A stretch of DNA of 64,000 nucleotides from Amylostereum areolatum (Eukaryota; Basidiomycota; Agaricomycetes; Russulales; Stereaceae). The position numbers and the translations under genes were made by a program. Position 1 is the first letter of the stretch. Each line of letters begins with the position of its first letter. Location: the NCBI GenBank assembly GCA_012932865.1, contig SAXG01000004.1, forward strand, positions 682,001 to 746,000. Direction: 5' to 3'. This document shows, piece after piece, positions 24,301 to 37,000 of this stretch. Under the pieces are notes generated by a model. It had not been told where the DNA came from, searched no databases, and saw only the letters and a program-made list of their open reading frames with translations.

Positions 24301-26976
24301 TGGCCACTTGCCCTTCCCAAGATTGATCCGCTCAACCCTCTCCCGTTCTTTGTCTCCATTGGCCTGCTTCACGCGGGATGCTAATCTTAACGGGAAGTCT
24401 TCTGACTCTTCGGCCACCCTTGAGAGGTCGACGGGCGCCGTCTCGCTAGGCCGTCGGTCGCGCCTAGGAGGATGATCGCGTTTGCGGGTATCATCTCCCA
24501 TGGTCGCAGAGATAGAACTTCCTTCGGTCCGTGATATGGAGGGCCACTCGGATGGCGCGACCGATGTCTCCACCGTGGTCGTGGTCCGCATCGTCCCGAA
24601 CCGGTTATGGTTGCTGTTGGTCCTGTGAACCTCCAAGAGGCTGAACGCTGTGGAATCGGTGAGAACGCTCGATACCACTGATTGGTCGGTCATAGAATCA
24701 GCCATAGAGGCCCGAACAGAATCTCCGACTGAAGCCCGAGTCGAGTCCGCAATGGAATGTCTTTCGGATGGACGGGATCGTAAAGGAGATCGTGGTGGGG
24801 GGATTGGGGGAACGTCATCCACTTCACTAGTGCCGCTTGGTGTGTCTCTCCCATTTCGTGCTGTACCTCCTTCACTGGAGGCTGGGCTGTCAGACCGCAC
24901 AGTGGGCAAGCCGGGAGATGGGGGACTCCATCGTTTTTTGCCTACAGGCGACGAATGTGTCATGGCCAAGTTTGGAGTAGAAGACGCAGCTCGGGAGATG
25001 GTGCCGCCATAGGGTGATGATTTGACGAGACTCTTCCCGTCACCTCCACGTAGGACACGAGAGCGGTCGACTGGTGGTGTTTCAGACCATCTTAGAAGCG
25101 CGATGATGGTGCAGGCAACACGAGCGAGGCACTCGGATGTACCTTCGATGAGGTCGTCACGCAGGAAAAGGTCTTCGGACGACAGGCCATTGGAGGTGCA
25201 GGAGGCGAGGAACTTCGTGACATTCGAGGTGCGTACTCTTCCGTCCTCCCTTGGGTCTGTACGCGAGATGGACCCGGGCCGAAGTTTGTTCATCAGTCTA
25301 GAATCAGCGGTTAGCGTTCGGCAGTAGGAATGGATCGATTGTGATGGGGAGGGAGAAACATGCAGGAAACACGCACTGGCAGAGTACATAACCATCCCGA
25401 AGTGCTTCAGAAAACAGACGTCTCTCCCTATCTTCTCCTGCCCCACTGATTCCTCCGCCGTTCATTCCCAGCTGACTCGAACTGCCCATAGCGGACGCTC
25501 CACTTTTACCCCACACTCGTTCAAGCCGCGCGAGGGATCGCAATCGCATTTCGACCTCCTCGGATTCCCTCCGGCCGATGCTTTGAGACATCTGAGAAGG
25601 CTTCAGCATTTCGCGGCACAGGATGGACACCGCGCTACGGATAGCTTCCCGGTGTTCGGGATTGGACGAAGCGGACAACGACGTGGTGGAAGTGTTAAGA
25701 TGTCGGGTTTGAGGAATAGAAGGCGACACGGCGCGTTGAGCGCGGGGGCGTGCAGCGGAAGGTGATGCAGCACGTGAATGCGTGGGGGAAAGGGGCGGAC
25801 GTTGAGAATCAGTGGAGCCTCGCCGAAAGGGTGTCGGGGAAGGAGGTGAATTGTTGAGCGGGAGATGTGATGTTGATGATGAGGTGAGTCCACGAGTCGA
25901 CGTCGGGCTAACCACACGCGGTCTTGACGCAGTGGGAGATCGGGCACGGATAGGGACTAGGGCTGGATGCTCGCGGCGCGGGCGATTCGTTGAGCGGGAG
26001 GCGGCTTGTGCTGGCGGAGGCTCTCCGCGTTACTTGTGTTCGAGAGGTAGGAGTCGGAGTGCTCGGCGGGCTGACCGGTTCACGGCTGCCTCGCGTCGGT
26101 GTGGAAGGAGGCGGAATGGGCCAGCGAGACCGACGAGGGAGAACTGGGCAGAAGCGCAGACGGACGGCGACGCGGTGGAGGAGAGCCGACAATGACATGC
26201 CCTCCGCGGCTGTCCCGCCGCGTTGGAGTCAAAGGCGAAGGCCCGCTGATCTCTTTCCCAGCAAGGTTGAGTTGACTGCTGGAGAACCTGGACCGTGTAG
26301 GGGAAACGAGGGCTGATACGCCCGACGAGGATGAGGCGGGGATAGCTGATTGAGACGTAGGGGACGGGAGGGCTTGGGAAGACAGATGCAATGACGGTGA
26401 AGACATCGAGGCTTGTCTTAGTGAAGGCGCTTGAAAGCTCGTGAACCCAGCAGCCCGAATCTTATCCACCGGATCCCTCGCCAGCCTATCTCCTTCTTTT
26501 GTGCCGGTCTGGATAGGGGGAGGAGGAACAGAAGTCGATGGCGTAGACTCCTTCCTAGTTCGACGAAACGCAACCTTGGACTCAAGCCTTTTGAGCATCG
26601 TGGACCGTTCCTTTTCTCCCTTTAACTCTTTCGCCGTCAACTCATCGTATTGCTCCTTCTCCTTCTCCTTTCCCTTCCGGACAGTGACCGTGGCAAATTC
26701 ATCGACCGGTAAGGGCGGCGGAGACTTGGCCTTGGAGCGGGTCGCAGCACGAACACTCTGTTCGAAGGAAGAACGCAGGCGTTTGAAGGTCTTGGCCTGA
26801 GCGTCGGGGGGTTCGGGAGAAACGGCGGTCGGGCGCGGAGGGGTAGCAGAAGTGCGAGAGGATGAGGGGGCAGGCCCCGCGGACGGGTGAGGTTTGGAGC
26901 CCATGCGTGAGGAGACCATTTGGAAGGGGTTGGATATGGATATGGTGACTTTGGGTGTTGCTACGGCCGCGGCCAT
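21396..26976 (-). CDS. Large Cdc15/Cdc7-type STE kinase with N-terminal calponin-homology and C-terminal C1-like domains
   Basis: The kinase is most like the septation/mitotic-exit Cdc15 (S. pombe Cdc7) family. Start at 26976 ([16 protein letters not shown]); a long Ser/Pro/Arg disordered region; then a calponin-homology domain (about 25030-25410: [14 protein letters not shown], intron, [40 protein letters not shown]). A second disordered region precedes the kinase (about 22560-23440): glycine loop [68 protein letters not shown]. After it comes a C1-like zinc module ([20 protein letters not shown], about 22110-22190) and an Arg/Asp/Ser tail ending GNCVVQ. Catalytic HRD is HCD. Frame breaks near 23815, 25940 and 26110 lie in disordered parts. 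That all parts are one gene is inferred from continuous coding and lack of promoter space. Confidence 0.75.
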
Positions 26977-29476
26977 GTGTAAGGAGCGTGGTGAGTACAG
27001 TCGTCGATCGACTGCAAGGCGGTTGGAGAGACCGTTAAGGAAAGGCGATCGGTGGGTGCGACGGGCCCTCGAAATGGGGCAGGGGAACGGGACGACGAGA
27101 CAGTGACGAAGGAAAGCGAAGTGGGCCTGGGAAACAAGGGGCAGGTATAAGCACGAGTGGATGGACTACGAAGGGCTGGATGGTTGAAAGTGCACATGGG
27201 GGTAGCGAAAGGACTGGCCGGTTTACGGCACAGGTGGGCGGTGCAACACAATGTAGGCTGGGAAATAAGGACGAACAGATGACGGAAGACGGACGTACCC
27301 TTGACTTTTCGTACTGAACGACCGCGACGGGCACGTCCAGAGACGTAACAAGCGTCGTAAAAGACTCGGCGGGAGGAGAGGAAACGGCGCTGAGTGAGAT
27401 AAACCGGTACAGGGCGACTTCGTCCGACAGAAGCAACGGTCCGGCTCGAGTTCCGCGCGATGGCCCTACTCTGTTCGAGAGCGCGCGGTGATAGCGACCA
27501 AACGGTAAACTGCGGGGGGAACGGGAGGAGGAGGGAAGGAAAGGCAAGGGAAAGGGAAAGGGCGTCGGGGAGAACGATGGTTACGGACGCGATTTCGCGA
27601 AGGCGGGCCCTCCTTCGCCGTGCGCTATTTGGCTCGGCAGCGACTAACTCAGTCGATGAGACACCCGGCCCATCAATATATCGTGCTCTTCCGCATTTCC
27701 GGCTCTTCGACTCTCTCATTATCCATTTCACGGGGAGGAACTTGAACAGACCAGGCCAGCTCCATTGTACATGCTCCAAATGTCTCGAGGACAACAGCGA
27801 GACCAGTTCTTATCCTGCATACATTGACATCGGGCTCTCATATTAATTTATGTATGTACTTCATTGTCTCGTATTCCTCGAGACAAGAACGTGGCTCCAA
27901 GCATCTGGGAACTCACCCTACTTAATCTTAGCCCGCCCCATATATTATGCAACGGGACATGTTTACGACCCGTCGTCTTCACTCGAGCATGCAGATATCG
28001 GACAACAAGATCCGGTGTATACAATGATTTGACCTGCATTAATGGATATTATCACCGTGAGCATTGTACAGCAACCCCTCTGACATCCCTGTTAGGTTGC
28101 CACTCACAGATGAGACCAACGTCAAGCCCCACAGCCATGACTCATGAGCATCCCGATGCCGGGCCCCACAATGATATTCTAAGTAGGTGTCCACGTTTTC
28201 GAGCGGTGCGCCTCGAGGACAGATAGAACCGGAAAGGGTCGCGCGCGCCGGATGAGATCCCATTGGGTCACGTGGCCGTACGGTCAAAACTGGATCACAG
28301 AAAGTCCAGAAGCCACGGAAAAAACTGAGCGATTAGTCTCGAGAAGATGATGGACACGCCCATCGACCCGCAAACCTTATGGCCACCAGTTATCAGATGA
28401 AAATAGTAAGCAAGCGGTAGCCGGGAAGGCCGGTGAAAAGTGGTGAAGGCCAAGGGTCGTCTCGACGAAGAACGCTGGATACAAAATGATACCGATAGGA
28501 AACTGACCCGATTTTCCAGCCATTTGAGTCTTTGAGGGCATCTGATCATGATACGGACCTACTGACGGTGCGTATGAGGAAGTTTGTGTGAGGCCATCGG
28601 CATCGACGACGTCATCCTGAAAGTATTAAGGGGTGGGTATAAGAGCGTTCTGGTGCAATTGCCAGCGGAGGGGATGCCAAGGAGACCGCGGTTCTTGAAC
28701 GATTTGGCGGGCCTAGGATGTGGGATGTCGGCGCTGTCCATGACGTCGACCTCTACGTAGTGTGTGGGGTGAACAGGAACTTTACACAGTCGAAGTTGCG
28801 AGACACACAAAGGTGGATCTCAGCAACCGGGTCCGGGGACCACAACCGACAAGGCGACCGCATACCATCATGATATGACCAATGGTCGCGAAATGGGATC
28901 GTCTGTCATCTGTGTAAGGTCTGCTACAAGGAGACTAACCGGCATATACCTGACAGTGCTCGTGTGAGGCGTGCCGTCATCGCAGGTGAGCGCTGAGCCC
29001 GTGACAGGCGAGAAGAGAAATTGAGTTCATGAAATGGCGCGGGTGACCCGGGAGAGCCCGGGAGTGACCTGAGTATGCCGAATACGCAGGATCCTGAGCT
29101 TGCGGAGGTTGACGGAGATTTCGTCTGCTTCGGGGAAACTACTGAGTATATGCTTGGAACGTCTGAATCCTAAAGACCTGACCCCAGTAAGTTTGACCGG
29201 AGCTATGAGTTGGTGACTCCGAATGGTGAGGAGCTTGTACTTAACTTGAGGCCTTGAGGTCCTGGAACACAACTGGAACGGGCCAACCAGCGAAACCGCT
29301 GCTGCGCAGCGGTGCCGCATGACCGCAGTGTGAGAATTTCCTACCAAAAATGCACGTGGCAGGAAATTCGACGCCTGACTCACACGAACTCTTTTTCTCA
29401 CTGCCACTTCCACGACGACAACGGCCTCAAAGGGCAATTTTCCTGCACTGAACGACTCCCTAGGGTGTTCATATCG
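26977..29476. other. 2.5-kb gene-poor region with possible coding remnants
   Basis: Upstream of the kinase gene (26977-27840) is CT-rich leader/promoter-like sequence. At 28380-28810 on the - strand there are exon-like stretches (MDSADIPHPRPAKSFKNRG; SSYAPSVGPYHDQMPSKTQM; GKSGQFPIGIILYPAFF) that resemble no family I know and are not joined by clear splice sites. CACGTG occurs near 28267. A small perfect hairpin (accgctg-ctgcg-cagcggt) lies at about 29287-29305. I see no supported gene. Confidence 0.3.
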
Positions 29477-32400
29477 ATGACTATGCGCTCAGCTGCTACT
29501 CATACTGAAACAGCCCCGCAAGAGGATGTAGGAGAGGCGCGCATGACCCGTTCTCGAAAGGCTTCCGCATCCACGGGTGAGAAGGAGAAGGAGAACGGAC
29601 ACTTGACGTTGTTAGCCTCGGGGAAGATGAAAGTGCCGTCGAAGAAGGTGGTCAAACCTAAGAAAACGAAGGATATGTTTTGTCTGTGCAAAGGCACGGA
29701 CGACGGCACACCGATGGTTCAATGCTCTCGCTGTCAGGACTGGTACGTTAATCTGGCCCTACCTCCGTTCATAGGTGTGCACATACTTATTTTTCTCTAG
29801 GTTTCACTTCCGTTGTGTAGACCTGCTTGACGTCGATGCGGGTGATATCGGTGAGCTTCCGTGTTTTTGGATTTTTTGTGACAGACCGCTCACTACTTCC
29901 CGTAGCTATCTACGTTTGCCCTCTGTGTGAGAAGGCCACTAGCAGACGCACCGTAAGTGAGTACAGATGTCTCCTCGATCTTCACGTACGCGATCCCTTT
30001 CTTGTCGGAGACTTTATGTATACGTTCATCCATCGTATCTTCGTAACAACGTCTATGGTGCTCCCAACCCGGCGTCGTGTGCTGCAGGTCTGCATGTCAA
30101 GACTCGTTGCGTTCGCATTTTCGTACCAGCAGTTCTGTATGAGTGAGAGCCTGACGTCAGTCCGGCGCTAGACGACGAGGTCTTCTGAGGCTCTCGCCAT
30201 CTTCTACATAGCCAATACTTCACCACTTTCATTTTATTTCGACGCGTACGGAGCGCAGTTCGCTGACTTGTGCCGGGTTTCCTCTAAATAGTGGAATGGG
30301 AAGGGCCCGAAGCGCTCGAGCCTGTCGACCCAGCCGAATCAAAACCGACGACGTCCAGGCGGACAAACCAGACGGTGCCCGTCAACGAGCAGCGACCGGA
30401 GCTCCTTGACGACCTCGAGTCGAGCGATGACGGATCGGAGGACGAGTACGTGGAGGACGCGAGACAGGCAACTAGGAAGGGAAAGGTGCGCGGTTGTTCC
30501 TCTCTTCCGTGGTGCATACATTGACGTTTTCCTCCAGCGAGTCTCTCGCCGTGTAGATGATTCTTCTGATGAGGGTCCCATCGATGCGGGTAAGAAACAA
30601 AAGCCAGCTGTACCACGGCCGCACCAGGAAAGTACAACAGTGAAGACTGGCAAGTCTGCATCCCCAGCACCCGCCAGCATCAAGCGTAGACAATCCACCG
30701 CCTCTGTTGCACCGCCAGCGAAGCGAAAACGCTCCGAATCCACCTCTGGGGAAGACCCGGCTCGCAAGTATTGTCTCGGCAAACTGGTCGAGATGTTCGT
30801 CAAAATTTTCCACCAATATCCGTATGTTACCGTCAATGGTGAAACCCAAGGCCGTTCCGAGCGGGTTTTCGTCGACCTGTCCGATTCGGAAAAGGAAATC
30901 GTTGATACAGAGGCGAAGACCTTTGCGTCTACGCTGGAACAATGCTTATTCGACAGATTTTCTGAACCGGACAAGCAGGGAAAGCCCAGTGTGGGTGCGA
31001 AGTATAAGTATGTGATACAGTTTTCGTCGACCACTCGTGCGCTAACCTCCCACATAGGGAGCATTTTCGTATGATTACGTTCAATCTCCACCAAGCCGAT
31101 CGGATTGCCATCCATAAGCGCATATCGTCCGGAGAAGTCACGCCCGAGGCACTATCCGTGATGTCTTCTACGGACCTTGCGTCTGAAGAGACTCAACTGT
31201 CTATCAAGCAGGCAGAGCAGGAGGCGCTTGAACATTCCATCCTCCAACGATCCACGATACCGCGTGCAAAAATCACGCACAAGGGTCTACAGGACATCGA
31301 AGATGTCAACGAAGAGCTCACGAGACAGCGCGAACACGATATCGCACGGGAACAAGACGAGGGTGCACGCAAGCATGAGCGATCGGTAAGATTGAAGCCT
31401 CTCCAGCCATCCCCATCTTCCCCTTCGGCCGGTCCACAGACGCCGATCGGTTCTATCCCCCCGGAATCGCCAGTGGCTCCTAACGCAAGCTGGGGTGCAC
31501 CACCTCCAGTGCCGGTGCATGCCATGCAGACAGGCGATGTCACGTCTCTGGGACGCCCGCCCATAAATCCCATTTTCATCCCATCCACTTCCGATTTCAT
31601 GGACCACGAGATCAACCTGGGAGACTTCATCCACATTGATGACGACCCCTCCGACGATGATCCAGCTCCAGCGTCCTTGTCCACACCGACACCAGGCACA
31701 GCTTTATCACCGCCCGGTGTGCCCTCCTCTTATCCGAACGTTTCAAGTCCTTCTCCAATGCAGCCCACGGGGATCTCCCCTTTTGCTGCGAGCAAGCCGG
31801 ACATGCCGCCGCGTGCGTCGTTCGATCTGAACGCCTTGTGGTCTGGCTCGAAATTGGACATGGAGTCTGCAGAGGGATCTGGTAGTCCTCATGAATTCGA
31901 CCAGCAAAAGGAGGTCGGTATGGACATGGAAGTTGACTTCGGAACGGAACATGGTGGCGGCGACGACTTGGATTTTGATATGTTCCTGGGCAAATACGAG
32001 GACGAGAAAGAGCCAAAGGCCCCCGAACCGATTGTCATTTCTCCCGACCCTGTGGAAATATACGACACTCTGCCGCGTGTGTGGACTGGAATTGTAGGTC
32101 CATCCCTGGTCGTCTAGCTCTATTGATAACCTGATTTTGTCTTTAAGGTTAGCATGCCTCTTGATTCTGCAACCCCTCAGGAAGTCAATGTGTCTGCTCG
32201 GCACGTCGGAGGAAAAGAGCTGGACACTGATTCTTCCTTGTGGAGGACGCTCTTTCCTTCAGGTCATCTTCGCATAGACGGACGTGTTCCGGTGGATACT
32301 TCGGCCCAGTATCTCGTCCAGTCGAGGATGAGTCCTGCAAAGGAACTCGTAGCCGTGGTATTCACTGCGACAACGAGCGCAGACTACAACATGTTGAGAG

Positions 32401-33453
32401 ATATCTCCACTTTCTTGATCGGAAAGAAGTACGTGGTCTATTCCTTTACGGTGGTCATGCCTTTTGACTGGTGGCTCTAGCCGACACGGCCTCATATTTC
32501 CTTGGGGAACCCGGGGTAGAGAATGGGGAAAGGAGCTCTACGTGATCCCTCTTCTGACCTCGCAGACGATCCCCGAGTGTATTGAATTGTTAGGCGGGTT
32601 AAAGCTCCCAGAACAGAGAAAGGAGGACTGTTTGGTGGCCATATGGGTGCTCAACCGGGACAAGCTAGTGGCTCTTCCTTCACAACATCCAATGCATCCT
32701 AGTCCTACACCAGCTCCTCCTTTACCGTCTCATATACCGCAGCAACCACAAGCTCTACCACCTCCGCCAGCCCCACCAAATGGGCTTCCCTCACAGTTAC
32801 TGTCGGTATTCGCAAATATACCAGGTCTCTCGCCATCACAAAACCCCCCATTTCCCCCTATCACGTCTGTGTCACCACCAGCCCCAACATCAGCACCTGC
32901 TCCGGATTTAGCGGCACAGGTGGCGGCCCTCACTCCAGAGCAAATTCAATCCATGCTTGCAGCCCTCCAGCCAAGCGTCGTGGCCCAAACTTCTGTATCG
33001 ATACCACCTCCGCCCTCTCAGTTCCCTCCATCTTCGGTGCCTACGGCTTCGCAAGCCTGGGCACCTCCCTCTACTGCTGTATATTCCAATGGCTATCCCC
33101 CTCCTAATCCTGGATATCCCCCTCCTAATAATACCGGATATCCACCCCCTAATCCTGGATACCCCCCACCTAATCCCAGCTATGCGTCCTCCAACCCGAT
33201 GTCGACACCACATCAGCCACAGCCTGCACCACAGCACTACTCCTCGTACAATGATCAGGACCATTACAGTGATTACGGCCAAGGGTTCCATCCCTATCCC
33301 CAAGGTGATCGAGGTGGGCGTAGTAGGGGCGGATGGCGGGGAAGAGGGAGAGGGAGAGGGAGGGGAAGAGGTCATGGAGGCCAAGAGGAACTTCGTCGGA
33401 ATTCAGACTCGGGATGGTCGAGGCGGGGTCGTGGGGGTGGGCAGTGGGATTGA
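29477..33453 (+). CDS. BYE1: Bye1-like transcription elongation regulator (PHD finger, TFIIS central domain, SPOC)
   Basis: Bye1 binds H3K4me3 through its PHD finger and RNA polymerase II through its TFIIS-like domain. Seen in order: MTMRSAATHTETAPQED; a PHD finger across three exons (MFCLCKGTDDGTPMVQCSRC, FHFRCVDLLDVD, YVCPLCEKAT), all C4HC3 ligands present; WEGPEALEPV; a TFIIS central domain (ARKYCLGKLVEMFV, LEQCLFDRFSEP, HFRMITFNLHQADRIAI, SSTDLASEETQLSIKQAEQE); and a SPOC domain (about 32100-32660: RTLFPSGHLRIDGRVPV, ELVAVVFTATTSADYNML, RHGLIFPWG, VAIWVLNRDKL). The C-terminus is proline-rich with YPPPN repeats, then an RGG tail ending GGGQWD. The third intron (29961-30290) is about 330 nt, far longer than the rest. 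Confidence 0.92.
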
Positions 33454-34027
33454 GAGATTCACCATCGGTTGCTTGACATTAATATGGCTTCTCGCCTTGT
33501 ATACTTCTACCACTTGACGTGGCTCTCCGCTGACACGGCGGCTTACATAGTGTAGTCGTTCCTTCCATGTTTTTTTGCCAGACAATCTGTAAAAATAATC
33601 TTGTCGCCTGCCGCCCTTCGCATGGAAACCTGTTAGGGCGCCGAAGGTTCAAACGTTAGAATTCACGTTTGTTACGTGCGCTCTGCCTGATTTTGAAATC
33701 AAATATCCGAGAGGATCCAATCAGGCTTGCCAGCTAGAATTTTATACGGAGCTTGGAATACTTGGCTCAGTGTGCATACGTTATGAGCATATTATTGAGA
33801 AACATCGAGCGTGTATGTAGCGTATGCATGTATATAACCGCAGAGTTGAATATCGGTGGTGTTCGCAGCTCATAAGAAGTCCAAAAAAATCGACTGGAAA
33901 GTCGTGTGGAAGTAAGGATATGTGAGGAGGTGGTGGAAACTTCAAGAAAGGAAGAACTCATGCTTAGCGCATGTTTGCGATCGCTGATGTCTACCTTCAC
34001 GATTTCCAAGTAAGTACGCGTGGATCG
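33454..34027. other. Convergent spacer between BYE1 and YVC1
   Basis: 574 nt with both 3' ends. AT-rich patches but no recognised gene, repeat or RNA. Confidence 0.45.
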
Positions 34028-37000
34028 TCATAAGGCTTTTCGCATAGTTCCTGCTATCTCCTTCAATAGCTCTTCCATTCGTTTCTGCCGCTGCTCCATT
34101 TCCTCCAGCTTGCTCGTCCACTGCATGTTCCCAATCTCCGAGTCCTCTTCTTCGATCTGACCGGCGGTTGGAGGTGAGCGAGCACCGAGATGCGACCCGG
34201 AGGGGTGCTGCTCCGGGCTCTCCGATAGCATGGGTGACTCGCCAGTAGGAAAACGGCGGAAATGGGTTGGAGAGCCTTGAGTGTCGAGATGTGGCGGCCG
34301 ACTCGGACGGACAGAAGAGGATAGTCGGCGGCGGCGGGAGGCGGGGCCATAGCTCACCGCATCTCGCGGCTGCTCGTCTTGCTCTGGGATACCTTCATCG
34401 ATGGTGACCGGCTGGAAGATCTGAGCAAGGGGACTCGCCACGGACCGCGCTACTTCTGCTGCGCCCTCGTGCAGAATGGATGTGAGCCGATGACGAGGCA
34501 TCGTCGTGATGCTTGGAATGTCTCTCTTCGGAGAAGAGACTGGCGAGGTGATACTGTGATTTGAGGAGGACCCGTGGCCATTTTTGCCTCCGCTTGAACG
34601 ACGGGGGGTCATGGATATGGCTCGTTGGCGGCCTATGGGAGGTGGCATCCCCTGGTCTTGCATGTCTAATGCGCTGCCCATATCGTCCTCCAGTTCGAAG
34701 ATCTATACGACCTTGTAGGTTGGTCTCTGTACAAAATGGGGCTGAACGGGTGGGCTTACCGCATCAATTTCGGATCCGCCACCGCTCATGAATCCCTCAA
34801 AAAGCGCTATGCAAACGTGTTAACAGCAAAAAAGGCGTCATGTGGGAAGTTACAAACGCATGCGTTTGAGACGAGGAAGGCTATCAAACAACCGCTCTGA
34901 CGTTGCTTTGATTGTTTCTGTGATACCCGTAGCGCCAACTTTCTTCGCCTGACGCTCATATATTGATATCGTTACCAATATAGGAAAATTCGTGGACCTG
35001 TCAATCCGTTATAATGTAAACTCAAGGATGAACATGGTGTAGTGCTTGCCTTATTAAAAACACATTCACCTAAGAAAATCGTCAAACGCCGGCCGAGAAT
35101 AGAAGGGAGTAGGCTTACTTTGTGGAACCAGCGCGGAGTAAGCAGGTAACTGGAGGGAAGTAGGACGAGAAGGGCGAAGACGTTGATGGGAGGTTGGTAT
35201 GAGAACAGCGAGTCTGCCTTGACCCTGAAATATTCTTAGATTGAAAAGTATTGTTCGTAACGCGCCGCATACCCTTCTATCGTGGATACTGCACGCCTGA
35301 ACATGGCCTACTACAGATGAATTGCTGATGAGACGAGAGGTTATGGTTGAAACGTACTTCTGCAGCGGCATCCTCGTTGATGGTGGTAAAGGTATGTGAT
35401 AGAATCTAAGAAATAGGGGTGAGGGGGTAATCGGTCTGATTAAAGGCAGTATCTCGTACAGACACCAGGACTGTAACGGTTCTGTCAAGCCAAAGAATGG
35501 GTGTGAGTGTCGGGAGACGCACCGGTTAACAAAAGTGTATTGCTCAGGCAAGCGTATGTCACAATGATTAGCGGTCCAAATACAGAATTGAATTCGGCTA
35601 GATGTTATAATGGGTAAGTATCGTCGACGTCTTCGAGGAATGGATCATAGGCACACACACGCTTTCTCGAAACCCGTCGCATCGAGTCCGAACCACAGGT
35701 CAAGCATCCACCAGGCGATCTGGCTGATCGATGAAATCCGTCAATACCTTTCGGACAGGACGACAAGTTGTAAAACATACCTGGCACCATACCTTAATTT
35801 CCGTACACACGTGAGGATTTTCGGTGCATCATCATCAGAACAGATGCACGTACCCGGCTTCATTCCTGCTGAAACTAAGTTGCACCATGTCAATGAGGTA
35901 CGGATAAGGGTTGAAAAACGCCAAAAGGCTCACGTCCACAGAGCATAAAGAAACCCGCCGAAACAAAATGCCGCGATGAGCATCAATACTGTAAATTGGA
36001 CAATCATGGCGCGCAACGACAGAACCATGAGGTTATTTCGAAGCGTGACGAAAGCAAGCCTGTGGATGAGAACAAATCAGCCCGTTGTTGCGGCAGACAG
36101 TAAAGGGGATACTTACCTAGGAAAGAGCAAGCACGCAATCAGAGCTAAACAATCGGTCCCAGTTTCTCTCGCCCATTCGCCTATGTTCATGTTGATGGTT
36201 AGTATCTTATGATGCTGTTGGGTACGCACTAGGGCCAAAGACGCCGTAGAGACGAAAGATAGCATAGGTCAAGTATATGGTGACTGACGTGAACTGTGGT
36301 GAGCGACTCTCTGTACATAAAAGACCCCTGCTCACCGAAAGCCACATCGAATCCATTCTGTCAGATGATATGAATACAAGAGTACACTTCCAGATATCAA
36401 TTCATACGGACCCAAGTACCGGTGAAGAAGACTGTACGGAAGTGTCAGCAGACATCGTACAAGACGGGAAAAGGACTGCCTGCCTTTGACACCATGTTCC
36501 TGCATAGCAGCAGCCTTTTCCAAGGAGAACCCGAGAGAATATATCATGAAGAAAATTTCCCAGATATTGAGTCGGTCAACTTCATTCAGTTCTATCGCCA
36601 CGATGAACAGAATAAAAAGAACCAAGAAGCTAAAAAAAAAGGAGGTTGTATCGGTGTATCTTTGAGTGGAGACGTCATGATCACTCACTTCAGATACTCC
36701 AGGACTGAGCGTATAGCAGGAACTTTCAATCTGAGGTGGTAGATGAGGACGTAGGGGAGTGACCATAGCGCACAGAGCGCACCGGTAGTGATCGAGGAAA
36801 GGGGCGACGTGGGGATTATAAAAATGTATTGGATTCCTCTTGTAGGTCTAAAGCGAAGGAATCGGTACATGGGTATATACAGGGAGGTCTGGAGCAACAT
36901 ACATCTGAGAGAAAGGAGTGACTGCTATCTGCTTGGTAGACGCACTTGCCACTGAATGTCGCAGGTAAGGTGAATTGTGATTAGACGAGGATATAAATGG

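Noticed and set aside
26961..27794. Long - strand open frame upstream of the kinase gene
   Set aside because: Low-complexity Arg/Ser/Pro composition without motifs. It overlaps the kinase start in another frame and looks like CT-rich leader.
29287..29305. Short perfect hairpin upstream of BYE1 as a terminator or riboswitch
   Set aside because: Stem of only seven pairs in a eukaryotic intergenic region, with no supporting context.
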